Below, piece by piece: positions 8,299 through 16,095 of a DNA stretch of 23,526 nt; the stretch's first letter is position 1, and each line of letters begins with the position of its first letter. The notes beneath the pieces are model-generated. The model did no database searches. It was given only the letters and a program-made list of their open reading frames with translations, and was not told where the DNA came from. The position numbers and the translations under genes were made by a program. This DNA comes from DATHGT01 sp035317605 (GTDB taxonomy: Bacteria > Methylomirabilota > Methylomirabilia > Rokubacteriales > CSP1-6): assembly GCA_035317605.1 (NCBI GenBank), contig DATHGT010000351.1, positions 1-23,526 on the forward strand, read 5' to 3'.

Positions 8299-8580
8299 TC
8301 ACTTGCCTCCGAACCGCGAGAACACCTCGAGCAGCTCGTCGACCTTGCGCTGGCGCTCGTTGCGCGAGCCCGACCGCATCGCGTCGGCCACGCACGACTC
8401 GACGTGACGGCCGAGGAGCAGCTTCTGGACCTGCTCGAGGGCGCCCTGCACGGCGGACACCTGGAGCAGGATGTCCACGCAGTACGCGTCGGCCGCGATC
8501 ATTCGCTGGAGTCCCTGCACCTGCCCCTCGATGCGCCGGAGCCGTCCCTGCGCCTTGCTCTTGGTCGCGTCGTCGATCAC
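8299..8580 (-). CDS. csoR: CsoR-type copper-sensing repressor
   Basis: This 93-residue all-helical DUF156 repressor releases its operator when Cu(I) binds. The family Cu site is complete: Cys34 (AYCVDIL), His59 and Cys63 (RHVESC). GRLRRIEGQVQGLQRM near the N-terminus is the usual first helix. I place the start at GTG 8580, with AGGGGG 9 bases upstream. A longer frame from GTG 8619 is open, but it runs through the -10, operator and spacer of the promoter, so its 13 extra residues cannot come from this transcript. The Cys-His-Cys set fits copper rather than the nickel (RcnR) or formaldehyde (FrmR) branches. It is the first gene of the csoR-copA-YHS unit and lies just behind its own operator, so it should autoregulate. 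Confidence 0.94.
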   Translation of the reverse strand: MIDDATKSKAQGRLRRIEGQVQGLQRMIAADAYCVDILLQVSAVQGALEQVQKLLLGRHVESCVADAMRSGSRNERQRKVDELLEVFSRFGGK

Positions 8581-8587
8581 GCCGTCA

Positions 8588-8602
8588 TACCCCCTGGGGG
8601 TA
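8588..8602. promoter_or_regulatory. CsoR operator
   Basis: This is a perfect 15-base inverted repeat, TACCCCC-T-GGGGGTA. It is a close match to the GC-tract palindromes bound by CsoR proteins (TACCC/GGGTA ends around a G/C run). It directly abuts the -10 element and covers the predicted transcription start and the ribosome site of csoR, so a bound repressor should block initiation. This places csoR, copA and the YHS gene under copper control. Confidence 0.85.
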
Positions 8603-8630
8603 GTATCCGACGCCCCCACCGGCCTGTCAA
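8602..8630 (-). promoter_or_regulatory. Sigma-70 promoter of the csoR-copA operon
   Basis: On the minus strand, a consensus -35 TTGACA (8630-8625) and a -10 GATACT (8607-8602) are separated by exactly 17 bases. The predicted start falls near 8594-8596, giving a leader of only about 15 bases that is mostly Shine-Dalgarno. The TGA stop of the upstream small basic protein gene is part of the -35 box. Confidence 0.82.
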
Positions 8631-8983
8631 TCGAACAGGGACGCCTGTCGTTCGGACGCGACGGTGGCGTGGCGGCGCGCGGCGCGCGCGCTCTTCGCCC
8701 CGGCCTTCGCGGGCGTCGGCGATGAGGGAGCCGGACGGGGAAGCTTCCAGCCCTTCTGGTGCGCGATGCGCTCGCCTTGCTTGATCACGAGCAGATCGAC
8801 GAGGCGGGCGAGAGGGTTGCGGAGCAATCCGAGGTACTTCTCCCAGTACCGCGGCGACAGGGCCAGCGTCTTCATCTGGTCCACGGCCAGCGTCAGGGCG
8901 GCCCGGTCACCCCGGCGCGACGCGGTCCGAAGGTTGTCGGTGATCCGCTTGAGGTTGACTCGAGACGGCGGCGTCCGCGCCAT
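8627..8983 (-). CDS. Small basic protein with C-terminal clamp-binding-like motif
   Basis: This 118-residue protein is not from a family I recognise. It is strongly basic: an Arg-rich helical N-terminus (MARTPPSRVNLKRITDNLR), a predicted amphipathic middle (LARLVDLLVIKQGERIAHQK), then a Pro/Ala/Lys low-complexity linker, and a final QASLFD. The last residues match the bacterial beta sliding-clamp binding pentapeptide (QLxLF, here QASLF), placed at the very C-terminus after a flexible linker as in true clamp ligands. The start is ATG 8983, 13 bases after the RNase G stop, with a poor ribosome site, so it may be coupled to rng. A DNA-associated role is inferred only from charge and tail; an RNA-binding role beside RNase G is an equal alternative. 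Confidence 0.72.
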   Translation of the reverse strand: MARTPPSRVNLKRITDNLRTASRRGDRAALTLAVDQMKTLALSPRYWEKYLGLLRNPLARLVDLLVIKQGERIAHQKGWKLPRPAPSSPTPAKAGAKSARAARRHATVASERQASLFD

Positions 8984-8996
8984 GACTACCGTCCGC

Positions 8997-10517
8997 TCAA
9001 CGGAGCGTGATCTCGTAGTTCTCGCGGGCCGATTCGACGGCGCCCGCCTGGATCGTGATCTTCACGTCCAGGGCTTCGGCCAGTCGCGGCAGCACGTCGC
9101 GATGCTGAGCGTCGAGGTACTCGGCGAACGCCGGATGCACGCGCACGACCACCTCGCGCCCGGCCGCCTCCACGGCGCGGGCCTGGATGGCCCGGAACAC
9201 CTCGGCGGCCAGCGTCGCCGACGACTTCACCACGCCGCCGCCCCGGCACACCGGACACGCCTCGGTGATGAGCGACCTCAGGTCCTGGCGCACGCGCTTG
9301 CGGGTCATCTCCACCAGCCCCAGCTCCGAGATGGCCAGCACGTTGGTCCGCGCCTTGTCCTCGGCCAGCGCGCGCTTGAGCGCCTTCTCGACCTGGTCGC
9401 GGTGGTCGGCCACTTCCATGTCGATGAAGTCGATGATGATGATGCCGCCCAGATCGCGGAGCCGGATCTGGCGGCCGATCTCGCCCACGGCCTCGAGGTT
9501 GATCTTGAGCACGGTCTGCTCGAAGTCCCGCTTGCCCACGTACTTGCCGGTGTTGACGTCGATGGAGACCAGCGCTTCGGTGTGATCGATCACGATGTAG
9601 CCGCCGGACTTCAGCCACACCCGACGGCGCAGGGCCTTCTCGATCTCCTTCTCGATCCCGAACGTGTCGAAGATCGGCGGGCGTTCGTCGTACCGCTTGA
9701 CGCGCTCGGCCAGGACCGGGACCAGGGACTGGACGTAGCCCGCGCAGCGGTCGTAGACCTCGCGACTGTCGATCAGGAATTCGTCGACCTCCGGGGCCAG
9801 GAGGTCGCGCACCACGCGAAAGGTGAGGTCGCCCTCCTCGTGGAGCACGGCCGGCGGCCGGCGCTCGTCGTAGCGGGTCTGGATCTGAGCCCACAGCCTG
9901 CCGAGGAACTCGAGGTCGGCGGCGAACTCCGCCTCGCCCTTGCCCTCGGCGTTGGTGCGGACGATGAAGCCGCCCGGCGGCGGATTGAGTCCGCGCACGG
10001 CGGCCCGCAGGCGGTCGCGCTCGGCCTCGTCCCGGATGCGCCGGGAGACGCCGATGCGGTGGGCCTGCGGCATGTAGACGAGGTAACGCCCCGGCAGCGA
10101 GATGAACGAGGTGATCCGCGCGCCCTTGGTGCCGAGCGACTCCTTCGAGACCTGCACGAGCACTTCCTGGCCCTTGCGGAGCACGTCCTCGATGGGGCCG
10201 CGCACTTCGCGGCGCGGCTCGGGCTCGTCGACGTCCACGTCGATGTCCTCGTCGAGGCCCTCGTCGGCCTCGGCCACGTCGTCGGCGAGGTTGGCGGTGT
10301 AGTCGCCCGCGTAGAGGAACGCGTCCTTGGCCAGGCCGATGTCGACGAAGGCGGCCTGCATGCCCGGCAGGACGTTGGTGACCACGCCCTTGTGGACGCT
10401 GCCTACGATCGAGCGGCGGCCCTCGCGCTCGACGTACAGCTCGGTGAGGACCGCGCCCTCCTGCACGGCGACGCGCGTCTCGGTAAGCCCGGCATTGACG
10501 ACGATACGTTTACCCAC
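8997..10517 (-). CDS. rng: Ribonuclease G/E family endoribonuclease
   Basis: This 506-residue single-strand-specific endoribonuclease belongs to the RNase E/G family, which processes rRNA and starts mRNA decay. It has an N-terminal S1 domain (about 35-130), then the RNase H-like and 5'-sensor regions. Catalytic metal ligands are Asp320 in VSIDVNTGKYVG and Asp363 in GGIIIIDFIDM, with INLEAVGEIGRQIRLRDLGG between them. The zinc-link CPVCRGGG is at 421-428. Length and the absence of a long C-terminal scaffold fit RNase G rather than RNase E. The S1 domain carries an unusually acidic insert (about 78-100, with DEGLDEDIDVDVDEPEP). The start is GTG 10517, with GAGGTG 5 bases upstream. It lies 55 bases behind rodA, matching the common mre-mrd-rng order. 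Confidence 0.95.
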   Translation of the reverse strand: MGKRIVVNAGLTETRVAVQEGAVLTELYVEREGRRSIVGSVHKGVVTNVLPGMQAAFVDIGLAKDAFLYAGDYTANLADDVAEADEGLDEDIDVDVDEPEPRREVRGPIEDVLRKGQEVLVQVSKESLGTKGARITSFISLPGRYLVYMPQAHRIGVSRRIRDEAERDRLRAAVRGLNPPPGGFIVRTNAEGKGEAEFAADLEFLGRLWAQIQTRYDERRPPAVLHEEGDLTFRVVRDLLAPEVDEFLIDSREVYDRCAGYVQSLVPVLAERVKRYDERPPIFDTFGIEKEIEKALRRRVWLKSGGYIVIDHTEALVSIDVNTGKYVGKRDFEQTVLKINLEAVGEIGRQIRLRDLGGIIIIDFIDMEVADHRDQVEKALKRALAEDKARTNVLAISELGLVEMTRKRVRQDLRSLITEACPVCRGGGVVKSSATLAAEVFRAIQARAVEAAGREVVVRVHPAFAEYLDAQHRDVLPRLAEALDVKITIQAGAVESARENYEITLR

Positions 10518-10572
10518 GGCAGCACCTCGCTGGCGCGCGCGACGACGCCGATCTGCACGTCTTCTCTGCGCC

Positions 10573-11664
10573 TCATTGGAACTGCCGCATCCGGACCGAG
10601 AGCAGGAGCCCGAGCGCCGCCAGGGAGACGACCATCGAGGAGCCGCCGTAACTCATGAGCGGCAGCGGAATCCCCACCACGGGCAGGAGTCCCGTGACCA
10701 TCCCCACGTTGATCAGCACCTGGGAGGCGATGAGCCCGGTGGTGCCGAGCGCCACCAGGCGTCCGACCGGGTCCCGCGCTCCCGCCGCGATGTCGAAGCC
10801 CCTGAGCAGGAGCAGGACATAGCACACGAGCAGCACGAGACAGCCGACGAACCCCCACATCTCGGCGAATACGGCGAAGATGAAATCCGTGTGGCGCTCC
10901 GGCAAGAAGGCCAGCCGGCTCTGCGTGGCGCCGGCGACCCCCTTGCCCAGGAGCTGCCCTGAACCGATCGCGATTTTGGCCTGGATGACGTTGTACGCGC
11001 TCCCGAGCGGATCGCGGAACGGATCCAGGTACACCATGATTCGTTCCCGTTGGTAGTCCTTCATCACGAGCCAGGCGATGGGCAGGACCCCGAGGCCGGC
11101 CAGCGTGAGTCCGCTGAGCAGTCTGAGTCGCGCGCCGGCGCCCACGAGAAGGGCGATGGTCACGGGGAAAAGCAGCAGCGCCGTCCCCAGATCGGGTTGC
11201 TTGACGATGAGGACGAAAGGGACGGCGATGAGCGGCACCATGAACGCGATGGTGGCTCCCCCAGGGGGCTGGGCCCACCGGGACGTGAGCCACCACACGA
11301 TCGTGAGCACGAAGGCGATCTTGAACAGCTCGGATGGCTGGATCGACACCGGCCCCAGCACGATCCACCGCCGGGCGCCCGACACGCTGCGCCCCACGAG
11401 GTAGACCGTGACGAGCCCGGCGAGGCCCAGCACGTAGATGAGCGGCGCCATCCGGACGAGCCGGCGATAGTCGAGGGTCGCCACGGCGAGCAGGGCGACG
11501 AGTCCGATGCCGACCCAGGCGAGCTGGCGAAGTGCGACGCCGCCACCCGCGCGGCCGACGTGGAGGTTGCCCAGGGTCAGCGCGCTCATCGTGATCAGGG
11601 CCGCCCCGCAGCCCAGCAGGGCCCAGTCGACGTTTTGGAGGAGCCGCCGGTCGATGCCGACCAT
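10573..11664 (-). CDS. rodA: Rod-shape SEDS peptidoglycan polymerase RodA
   Basis: This 363-residue, about 10-helix inner-membrane protein is the glycosyltransferase that builds glycan strands from lipid II in the elongasome, working with PBP2. Family marks are GARRWIVLGPVSIQPSE (95-111, including the conserved Trp100), KQPDLGTALL (155-164), AYNVIQAKIAIGSGQLLGKG (223-242), LPERHTDFIFAVFAEMWG with the essential Asp260, and PLPLMSYGGSSM near the C-terminus. The start is ATG 11664, 9 bases after the mrdA stop, with no strong ribosome site, so coupling is likely. It is the last of the five shape genes. Length is normal and no motif is missing. Confidence 0.96.
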   Translation of the reverse strand: MVGIDRRLLQNVDWALLGCGAALITMSALTLGNLHVGRAGGGVALRQLAWVGIGLVALLAVATLDYRRLVRMAPLIYVLGLAGLVTVYLVGRSVSGARRWIVLGPVSIQPSELFKIAFVLTIVWWLTSRWAQPPGGATIAFMVPLIAVPFVLIVKQPDLGTALLLFPVTIALLVGAGARLRLLSGLTLAGLGVLPIAWLVMKDYQRERIMVYLDPFRDPLGSAYNVIQAKIAIGSGQLLGKGVAGATQSRLAFLPERHTDFIFAVFAEMWGFVGCLVLLVCYVLLLLRGFDIAAGARDPVGRLVALGTTGLIASQVLINVGMVTGLLPVVGIPLPLMSYGGSSMVVSLAALGLLLSVRMRQFQ

Positions 11665-11673
11665 CGTGTGCCG

Positions 11674-13494
11674 TTACCCGCCGAAGGCCACCGACGCGAC
11701 CTTCTCGAAGAAGATCGCGTTGAGGATCTTCTTGGCGATGGGCGCGGCGACCTGTCCGCCCTTTCCCCCGCGCTCGACCAGCACGACCACCACGACCTCG
11801 GGATCTTTGGCCGGCGCGAAGGCGGCGAACCACGCGTGGTCTTCTCCGCGCGACGCCTTGGAGTTGGCGATGGTCTGCGCGGTCCCCGTCTTGCCCGCCA
11901 CGTCGAGGCCGGGAATGCGGGCCGCCGAGCCGGTGCCACCCTCGTTGACCACCGACCACAAGCTTTCTTTGAGGAACGCCCACACGACGGGCGAGAGATC
12001 GACGTGCCCCATGACCTGTCCGGGGTCGCTGTACACGATGCCCCGGTCGGCGCGCTCCACGCGTTGCACCAGGCGCGGCTTCCACAGCACGCCGCCGTTG
12101 GCCACCGCCGCCATGAAGCGGGCGATCTGGATCGGGGTGACGAGGAGCACGCCCTGTCCGATGGACATGTTCACGGTCTCGCCGGCCTGCCACACCTGAC
12201 GGCCGCGCCGGACTTTCGGCTGGGGCAGCAAGCCTGGCTTCTCGGCCTGAAGATCCACGCCGGTCAGGCGTCCGAGCCCGAAGGCCTTGGCGTATTTGGT
12301 GATGGCGGCGCCGCCGACCTTGAGGCCGGCCTGGTAGAAGAAGATGTTGCACGACTGAGCGATCGCGCGGTGGAGATCGACGCCGCCGTGGCCGCCTTCC
12401 TTCCAATCCTTGAACGTCAGGCCTCCGAGATGAAACTGGCCGTTGCAGTAGACCCGGTCCATCGGGGTGAGTGAACCCTCCTGCAGACCGGCCGCGGCGA
12501 CCACGATCTTGAACACGGATCCCGGCGCGTATTGCGTCTGGAGCGCGCGATTGAGCATCGGATGGTCCGGGTCGCGCACCACGGCCAGCCACGCGTCGCG
12601 ATCGATGGTGCCGGTGAAACGATCGATGGGATACGCCGGGGCCGAGGCCATCGCGAGCACGTCGCCGTTGCGGGGATCCATGACCACGATCGCGCCCGCA
12701 CGGCCTTCCAGGGCCTGCTCCGCGGCCTCCTGGACGCGCCGATCGATCGTGGTGATCACCTGGGCGCCCGGGTGCGGCTCGGTCTGCCGGACCAGACGCA
12801 CCGGCCGGCCCATCGCATCGACCTCGATACTCTGGCCGCCGTCGCGTCCGCGCAGATGTTCGTCCAGCAGCCGCTCGAGCCCCGTCTGCCCGACCATGTC
12901 GCCGCGGCGATAGCGGCCCTGCTTGAGCTGTTCCTCGTTGGCCTCGCGCACGTAGCCGAGCAGGTGCGCGGCGAAGCGGCTCGTCGGATAGGTGCGCTGC
13001 GGCTCGACTTCCACGATCACCCCCGGCAGCTCGAGCTTCCACTCCTCGATCTTGGCCACGTCGTCGAGCGTCAGCCCACGGCGCACGCGGACGGGCAGCA
13101 GGGAGTCGGACGAGACGCGGGCGGCGGACTCTTCCAGCTCGCGGTACGGGATCCCGAGCAGGGCGGCGACCCGACCGAGGGCGACCTTCCGGCGCTCGGG
13201 CTCGCGATCCAGCTCGCGCGGAATCAGGGAGAGCGTGAAGGCCGGGCGATTGTCGACCAGCGGAACGCCGCGACGGTCGAACAGGATGCCGCGCGGCGCG
13301 GCCACCGGACGCACGCGGATCCGGTTCTTGTCGGAGGCGTCGAGGAATCGTCCGCCCTCGAGCACCTGCAGGTACCAGAGCTGACCGACGATCACCAGAA
13401 ACGCGGAGAGGACGATCGCGGCGATGACGACGATCCGGCGCTCGCCGGCGTCGTGACGACCCTGGAGTCCTCGCTGGCCGGAGATCACGCTCAC
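11674..13494 (-). CDS. mrdA: Penicillin-binding protein 2 (class B transpeptidase)
   Basis: This 606-residue elongasome transpeptidase cross-links peptidoglycan made by RodA. There is a short cytoplasmic N-terminus, one membrane anchor at about 21-45 (IVVIAAIVLSAFLVIVGQLW), a pedestal/dimerisation domain with RGILFDRRG and the loop RTYPTSRFAAHLLGYV, then the transpeptidase domain. That domain has catalytic SVFK (Ser326, Lys329), SCN (381-383) and KTGT (535-538). The frame is open 10 codons further, but I chose GTG 13494 because it overlaps the mreD stop as GTGA; GTG 13488 is also possible. It sits between mreD and rodA as in the usual mreBCD-mrdA-rodA operon. Periplasmic domain, inner-membrane anchored. 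Confidence 0.95.
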   Translation of the reverse strand: MSVISGQRGLQGRHDAGERRIVVIAAIVLSAFLVIVGQLWYLQVLEGGRFLDASDKNRIRVRPVAAPRGILFDRRGVPLVDNRPAFTLSLIPRELDREPERRKVALGRVAALLGIPYRELEESAARVSSDSLLPVRVRRGLTLDDVAKIEEWKLELPGVIVEVEPQRTYPTSRFAAHLLGYVREANEEQLKQGRYRRGDMVGQTGLERLLDEHLRGRDGGQSIEVDAMGRPVRLVRQTEPHPGAQVITTIDRRVQEAAEQALEGRAGAIVVMDPRNGDVLAMASAPAYPIDRFTGTIDRDAWLAVVRDPDHPMLNRALQTQYAPGSVFKIVVAAAGLQEGSLTPMDRVYCNGQFHLGGLTFKDWKEGGHGGVDLHRAIAQSCNIFFYQAGLKVGGAAITKYAKAFGLGRLTGVDLQAEKPGLLPQPKVRRGRQVWQAGETVNMSIGQGVLLVTPIQIARFMAAVANGGVLWKPRLVQRVERADRGIVYSDPGQVMGHVDLSPVVWAFLKESLWSVVNEGGTGSAARIPGLDVAGKTGTAQTIANSKASRGEDHAWFAAFAPAKDPEVVVVVLVERGGKGGQVAAPIAKKILNAIFFEKVASVAFGG

Positions 13495-13979
13495 GACGCC
13501 CGCCGGCGGAACGTTTCGGCCCACGCCAGGGCCAGCACCAGGGCGGCGCCGAGGAAGCCGTTGTAGAGCGCCTGGGGGATCACGACGTACAGCATCAGCT
13601 CGCCGAACGGAACGTCGTAATGAAACATCTTGAGCAGCCCGAAACGCAGCAGTCCCTCGACGATGGTCAGCAGGGCCAGCCCCGGCACCTGCACGAGCGG
13701 TTGGGTGACCCTGAGCTCGCCGCCCAGCGCGCCGATGGCGAAGCCGGCCAGCGCCTTCGTCAGCGCCTGGACGCCGATGAGACCGCCGCCGGCCGCGTCC
13801 TGGAGCAAGCCGGCGACGAAGCCGGCGACGCAGCCGAACTCGGGCCCGCGACGGAGGGCCAGGAGCACGACCATGATGAGGGGCAGGTCGGGGAGCACGT
13901 CACCGATGCGGAGCGCGGGCGCGACGGTGGCCTGGGCCATCCCGCCCCCGAGCACCGTCAACGCCAGCAACGCCCGCAT
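13491..13979 (-). CDS. mreD: Rod-shape protein MreD
   Basis: This 162-residue, very hydrophobic inner-membrane protein has five to six predicted helices (for example LPLIMVVLLALRRG near 32, VAGFVAGLLQDAAGG near 51, and LMLYVVIPQALYNGF near 128). GPEFG...GLLQDAAGGGLIG is the usual MreD loop. MreD is part of the MreBCD elongation complex linking MreB filaments to PBP2/RodA. Sequence conservation in this family is low, so the call rests on topology, length and its place between mreC and mrdA. The start is ATG 13979, three bases after the mreC stop, without a clear ribosome site, so translation is probably coupled. Confidence 0.9.
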   Translation of the reverse strand: MRALLALTVLGGGMAQATVAPALRIGDVLPDLPLIMVVLLALRRGPEFGCVAGFVAGLLQDAAGGGLIGVQALTKALAGFAIGALGGELRVTQPLVQVPGLALLTIVEGLLRFGLLKMFHYDVPFGELMLYVVIPQALYNGFLGAALVLALAWAETFRRRAS

Positions 13980-13982
13980 CGG

Positions 13983-14825
13983 TCAGTCGGCGGTCTTGAC
14001 GAGGAAGGCCGTGGTGAGATCCGGCATCGCCTCGCCGGACACCAGCAGCACCTCGTCCACGCGGGCGAAATCGACCGCCGGCGCGAGCAGGGCGTAATGG
14101 AACAACGCGGAGCCGCGGTCGTCGATGGCGCGCACCCGTCCGATGGGAATGCCGCGGGGGAACACCCCGCCCAGGCCTGAGGTGACGATGACGTCGTCCA
14201 CCGCGAGGCCGGCGCCGTCGCGGGCCATGTACTTGAAGCGGATCGTGCCGCGCGGCTCGCCCTCGACGATCCCGGTCGTGCGCGTGCGCAGCGCGTGGGC
14301 GCCGACCGTGGACGTGGGATCGGTGAGCACCTGGACGATCGAGGCGCCGGGGCGGACGTCCACGATGCGTCCCACGAGCCCCTCCGTCGAGATCACGGCG
14401 GTGAGGCGCTTGACGTCGTCGCCGCGTCCGCGATTGACGGTGAGGGACCGGACCCAGCCGCCCCAGTCGCGCGCGATCACCTCGCTGGCGAGGGTGGCGA
14501 CGGGCAGCCGGTTACGCAGGGCGAGGAGCCCGCGCAGGCGCCGGTTCTCGTCGATCGCGTCGGTCACCCATAGAGCATCCACGCGCAGGCGCTGGTTCTC
14601 CTCGCGCAGGCGCCGGTTCTCGACACGCACGCCCTTCCAGTCGAGATAGGCCGACCACAGGCCGAGGGCCGCCCGCGGAACCGAGGCGAACGCGACCTGC
14701 ACGGGGGTGGTGATGAACGCGACGGCGTCGGTGGCGCGGGCCCCGTGGCCGCGTGTCTGCAGGGTCAGCAGCCCGAGGCCGGCCACCAGGACCATGGCGA
14801 GGATGAGGAAGGGTCGGAGTTTCAT
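13983..14825 (-). CDS. mreC: Rod-shape protein MreC
   Basis: This 280-residue bitopic protein is a periplasmic scaffold of the elongasome that contacts PBP2. It has a short cytoplasmic tail, a membrane helix at about 5-23 (PFLILAMVLVAGLGLLTL), a coiled coil at about 66-102 (VENRRLREENQRLR and DENRRLRGLLAL), then two beta-barrel domains with IARDWGGWVRSLTVNRG, EGLVGRIVDV, TSGLGGVFPRGIPIGRV and a final VDEVLLVSG. All are standard MreC features. The start is ATG 14825, 19 bases after the mreB stop; a G-rich stretch upstream is only a poor Shine-Dalgarno. Length is typical. Confidence 0.95.
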   Translation of the reverse strand: MKLRPFLILAMVLVAGLGLLTLQTRGHGARATDAVAFITTPVQVAFASVPRAALGLWSAYLDWKGVRVENRRLREENQRLRVDALWVTDAIDENRRLRGLLALRNRLPVATLASEVIARDWGGWVRSLTVNRGRGDDVKRLTAVISTEGLVGRIVDVRPGASIVQVLTDPTSTVGAHALRTRTTGIVEGEPRGTIRFKYMARDGAGLAVDDVIVTSGLGGVFPRGIPIGRVRAIDDRGSALFHYALLAPAVDFARVDEVLLVSGEAMPDLTTAFLVKTAD

Positions 14826-14844
14826 AGGCGAAGCCCGCCGCCAC

Positions 14845-15876
14845 TCAGGTCGGGATCGCGACCTTCTTCAAGAGGTCGAGCTCGTCGAGGACCTTGCCGG
14901 TTCCCAGCGCGACGCAGGACAGCGGGTCGTCGCCCGGAGTCACCGGCAGGTTGGTTTCTTGCCGCAGCAGATGGTCGAGCCCGCGCAGCAGCGCGCCGCC
15001 GCCCGTGATGATGATGCCCTTGTCCACGATGTCGGCGGCCAGCTCGGGCGGCGTGCGTTCGAGGCACGTCCGCACGGTCTCGACGATGGTCATGACGGGC
15101 TCGCGCAGGGCCTCGCGGATCTCCTCGTCCGTGATGATGATGGTCTTGGGGATGCCGTCGATGAGGTCGCGCCCCTTCACTTCCATCGTGCGCCGGTCGC
15201 CCCCGGTCGGGTAGGCGGAGCCGAGATTGATCTTGATTTCCTCGGCGCGGCGCTCGCCGACGAGGAGGTTGTAGTGCTTCTTGATGTACTGCACGATCGC
15301 CTCATCCATCTCGTCGCCCGCGATGCGGACGGACTTCGCGTACACGATGCCGCTGAGCGAGATGACCGCGACTTCCGTGGTGCCCCCGCCGATGTCGACG
15401 ATCATGTTGCCGCCCGGCTCCTGGATGGGTAGCCCGGCCCCGATGGCCGCGGCCATCGGCTCCTCGATCAGGTACACCTCGCGGGCGCCGGCCTGCATGG
15501 CCGAATCACGCACCGCGCGCTTCTCGACCTGCGTGATGCCCGAGGGCACGCCCACCACGATGCGCGGGCGCACCAGCGTGCGACGGCGATGAACCTTGTT
15601 GATGAAGTAGTGCAGCATCTTTTCGGTCACGTCGAAATCGGCGATGACGCCGTCCTTCAACGGGCGGATCGCGACGATGTTGCCCGGGGTGCGGCCGATC
15701 ATCGCCTTGGCCTCGCGGCCGACCGCCAACACCGAGTGGTCGGCCTGATGGATCGCGACGATCGACGGCTCGTTCAGCACGATGCCTTCACCGCGGACGT
15801 ACACGAGGGTATTCGCGGTTCCGAGGTCAATCGCGAGATCGTTCGAGAACATTCCAGCGAGTAGATCGTAGAACAT
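14845..15876 (-). CDS. mreB: Actin-like rod-shape protein MreB
   Basis: This 343-residue bacterial actin forms membrane-bound filaments that orient wall synthesis. Actin-fold nucleotide motifs are present: phosphate-1 DLGTANTLVYV (from residue 17), connect-1 VVGVPSGITQVEKRA, EEPMAAAIGAGLPI (138-151), phosphate-2 DIGGGTTEVAVIS (161-173) and an adenosine loop GGGALLRGLD near 290. I chose ATG 15876, giving the standard MreB opening MFYDLLAGMFSNDLAIDLG, with GGGAG 5 bases upstream. ATG 15888 would add four residues, but that start codon adjoins the same Shine-Dalgarno. It is the first gene of the mreB-mreC-mreD-mrdA-rodA unit and is preceded by a candidate promoter and a leader hairpin. Confidence 0.97.
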   Translation of the reverse strand: MFYDLLAGMFSNDLAIDLGTANTLVYVRGEGIVLNEPSIVAIHQADHSVLAVGREAKAMIGRTPGNIVAIRPLKDGVIADFDVTEKMLHYFINKVHRRRTLVRPRIVVGVPSGITQVEKRAVRDSAMQAGAREVYLIEEPMAAAIGAGLPIQEPGGNMIVDIGGGTTEVAVISLSGIVYAKSVRIAGDEMDEAIVQYIKKHYNLLVGERRAEEIKINLGSAYPTGGDRRTMEVKGRDLIDGIPKTIIITDEEIREALREPVMTIVETVRTCLERTPPELAADIVDKGIIITGGGALLRGLDHLLRQETNLPVTPGDDPLSCVALGTGKVLDELDLLKKVAIPT

Positions 15877-15904
15877 CGACGCTCCCATCGGCGCGAGAAC
15901 ATCC

Positions 15905-15920
15905 GGCCCGGTTTCGGGCC
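15905..15920. promoter_or_regulatory. Leader hairpin upstream of mreB
   Basis: GGCCCG-GTTT-CGGGCC is a perfect 6-pair stem with a 4-base loop. It lies about 30 bases before the mreB start, around the start point expected from the candidate promoter. No T-run follows on either strand, so it is not a standard terminator. Confidence 0.4.
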
Positions 15921-15923
15921 GCT

Positions 15924-15953
15924 ACAGTAGCACAGCGTGTGCCACAGTGGAAA
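15924..15953 (-). promoter_or_regulatory. mreB: Candidate mreB promoter
   Basis: Minus-strand TTTCCA (-35, 4 of 6) and TACTGT (-10) are 18 bases apart, and the -10 is preceded by TG-N (extended -10). Position suits mreB (start at 15876), but match quality is modest. Confidence 0.3.
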
Positions 15954-16062
15954 GGAAAACTCTTGTCTGACGGATATTTACGTCCTCGCCAATTTCCGCC
16001 CGTCCCTTTCCCGCTCGGCCTTCGCCAAAAGGGAAAAGTTTTCACGGGGTTCGAATATTGAG

Positions 16063-16089
16063 TTGACCAGAGATCAATCTTCGTGTAAA
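16063..16089 (+). promoter_or_regulatory. Candidate promoter upstream of the cspA leader/sRNA
   Basis: TTGACC (5 of 6 to the -35 box) at 16063-16068 is followed after 15 bases by TGTAAA (16084-16089, 4 of 6 to -10). Shifting to a 17-base gap gives the poorer TAAAGC. TTGACC-AGA-GATCAA is also an imperfect inverted repeat that could be an operator over the -35. A promoter here is the simplest source for the transcript ended by the strong terminator at 16159-16195. Confidence 0.4.
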
Positions 16090-16095
16090 GCTTGC

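Noticed and set aside
5982..8603. Plus-strand open frame of 873 codons opposite copA, and similar long ones at 3765-5900 (+) and 10403-13042 (-)
   Set aside because: They are stop-poor shadow frames in GC-rich sequence with Arg/Ala/His/Gly-rich, domainless translations, lying over genes with complete catalytic motifs.
8299..8619. Longer csoR reading frame from GTG 8619 (106 residues)
   Set aside because: Its first codons run through the promoter spacer, -10 and CsoR operator; the transcript would start downstream of that GTG. GTG 8580 with AGGGGG is the better start.
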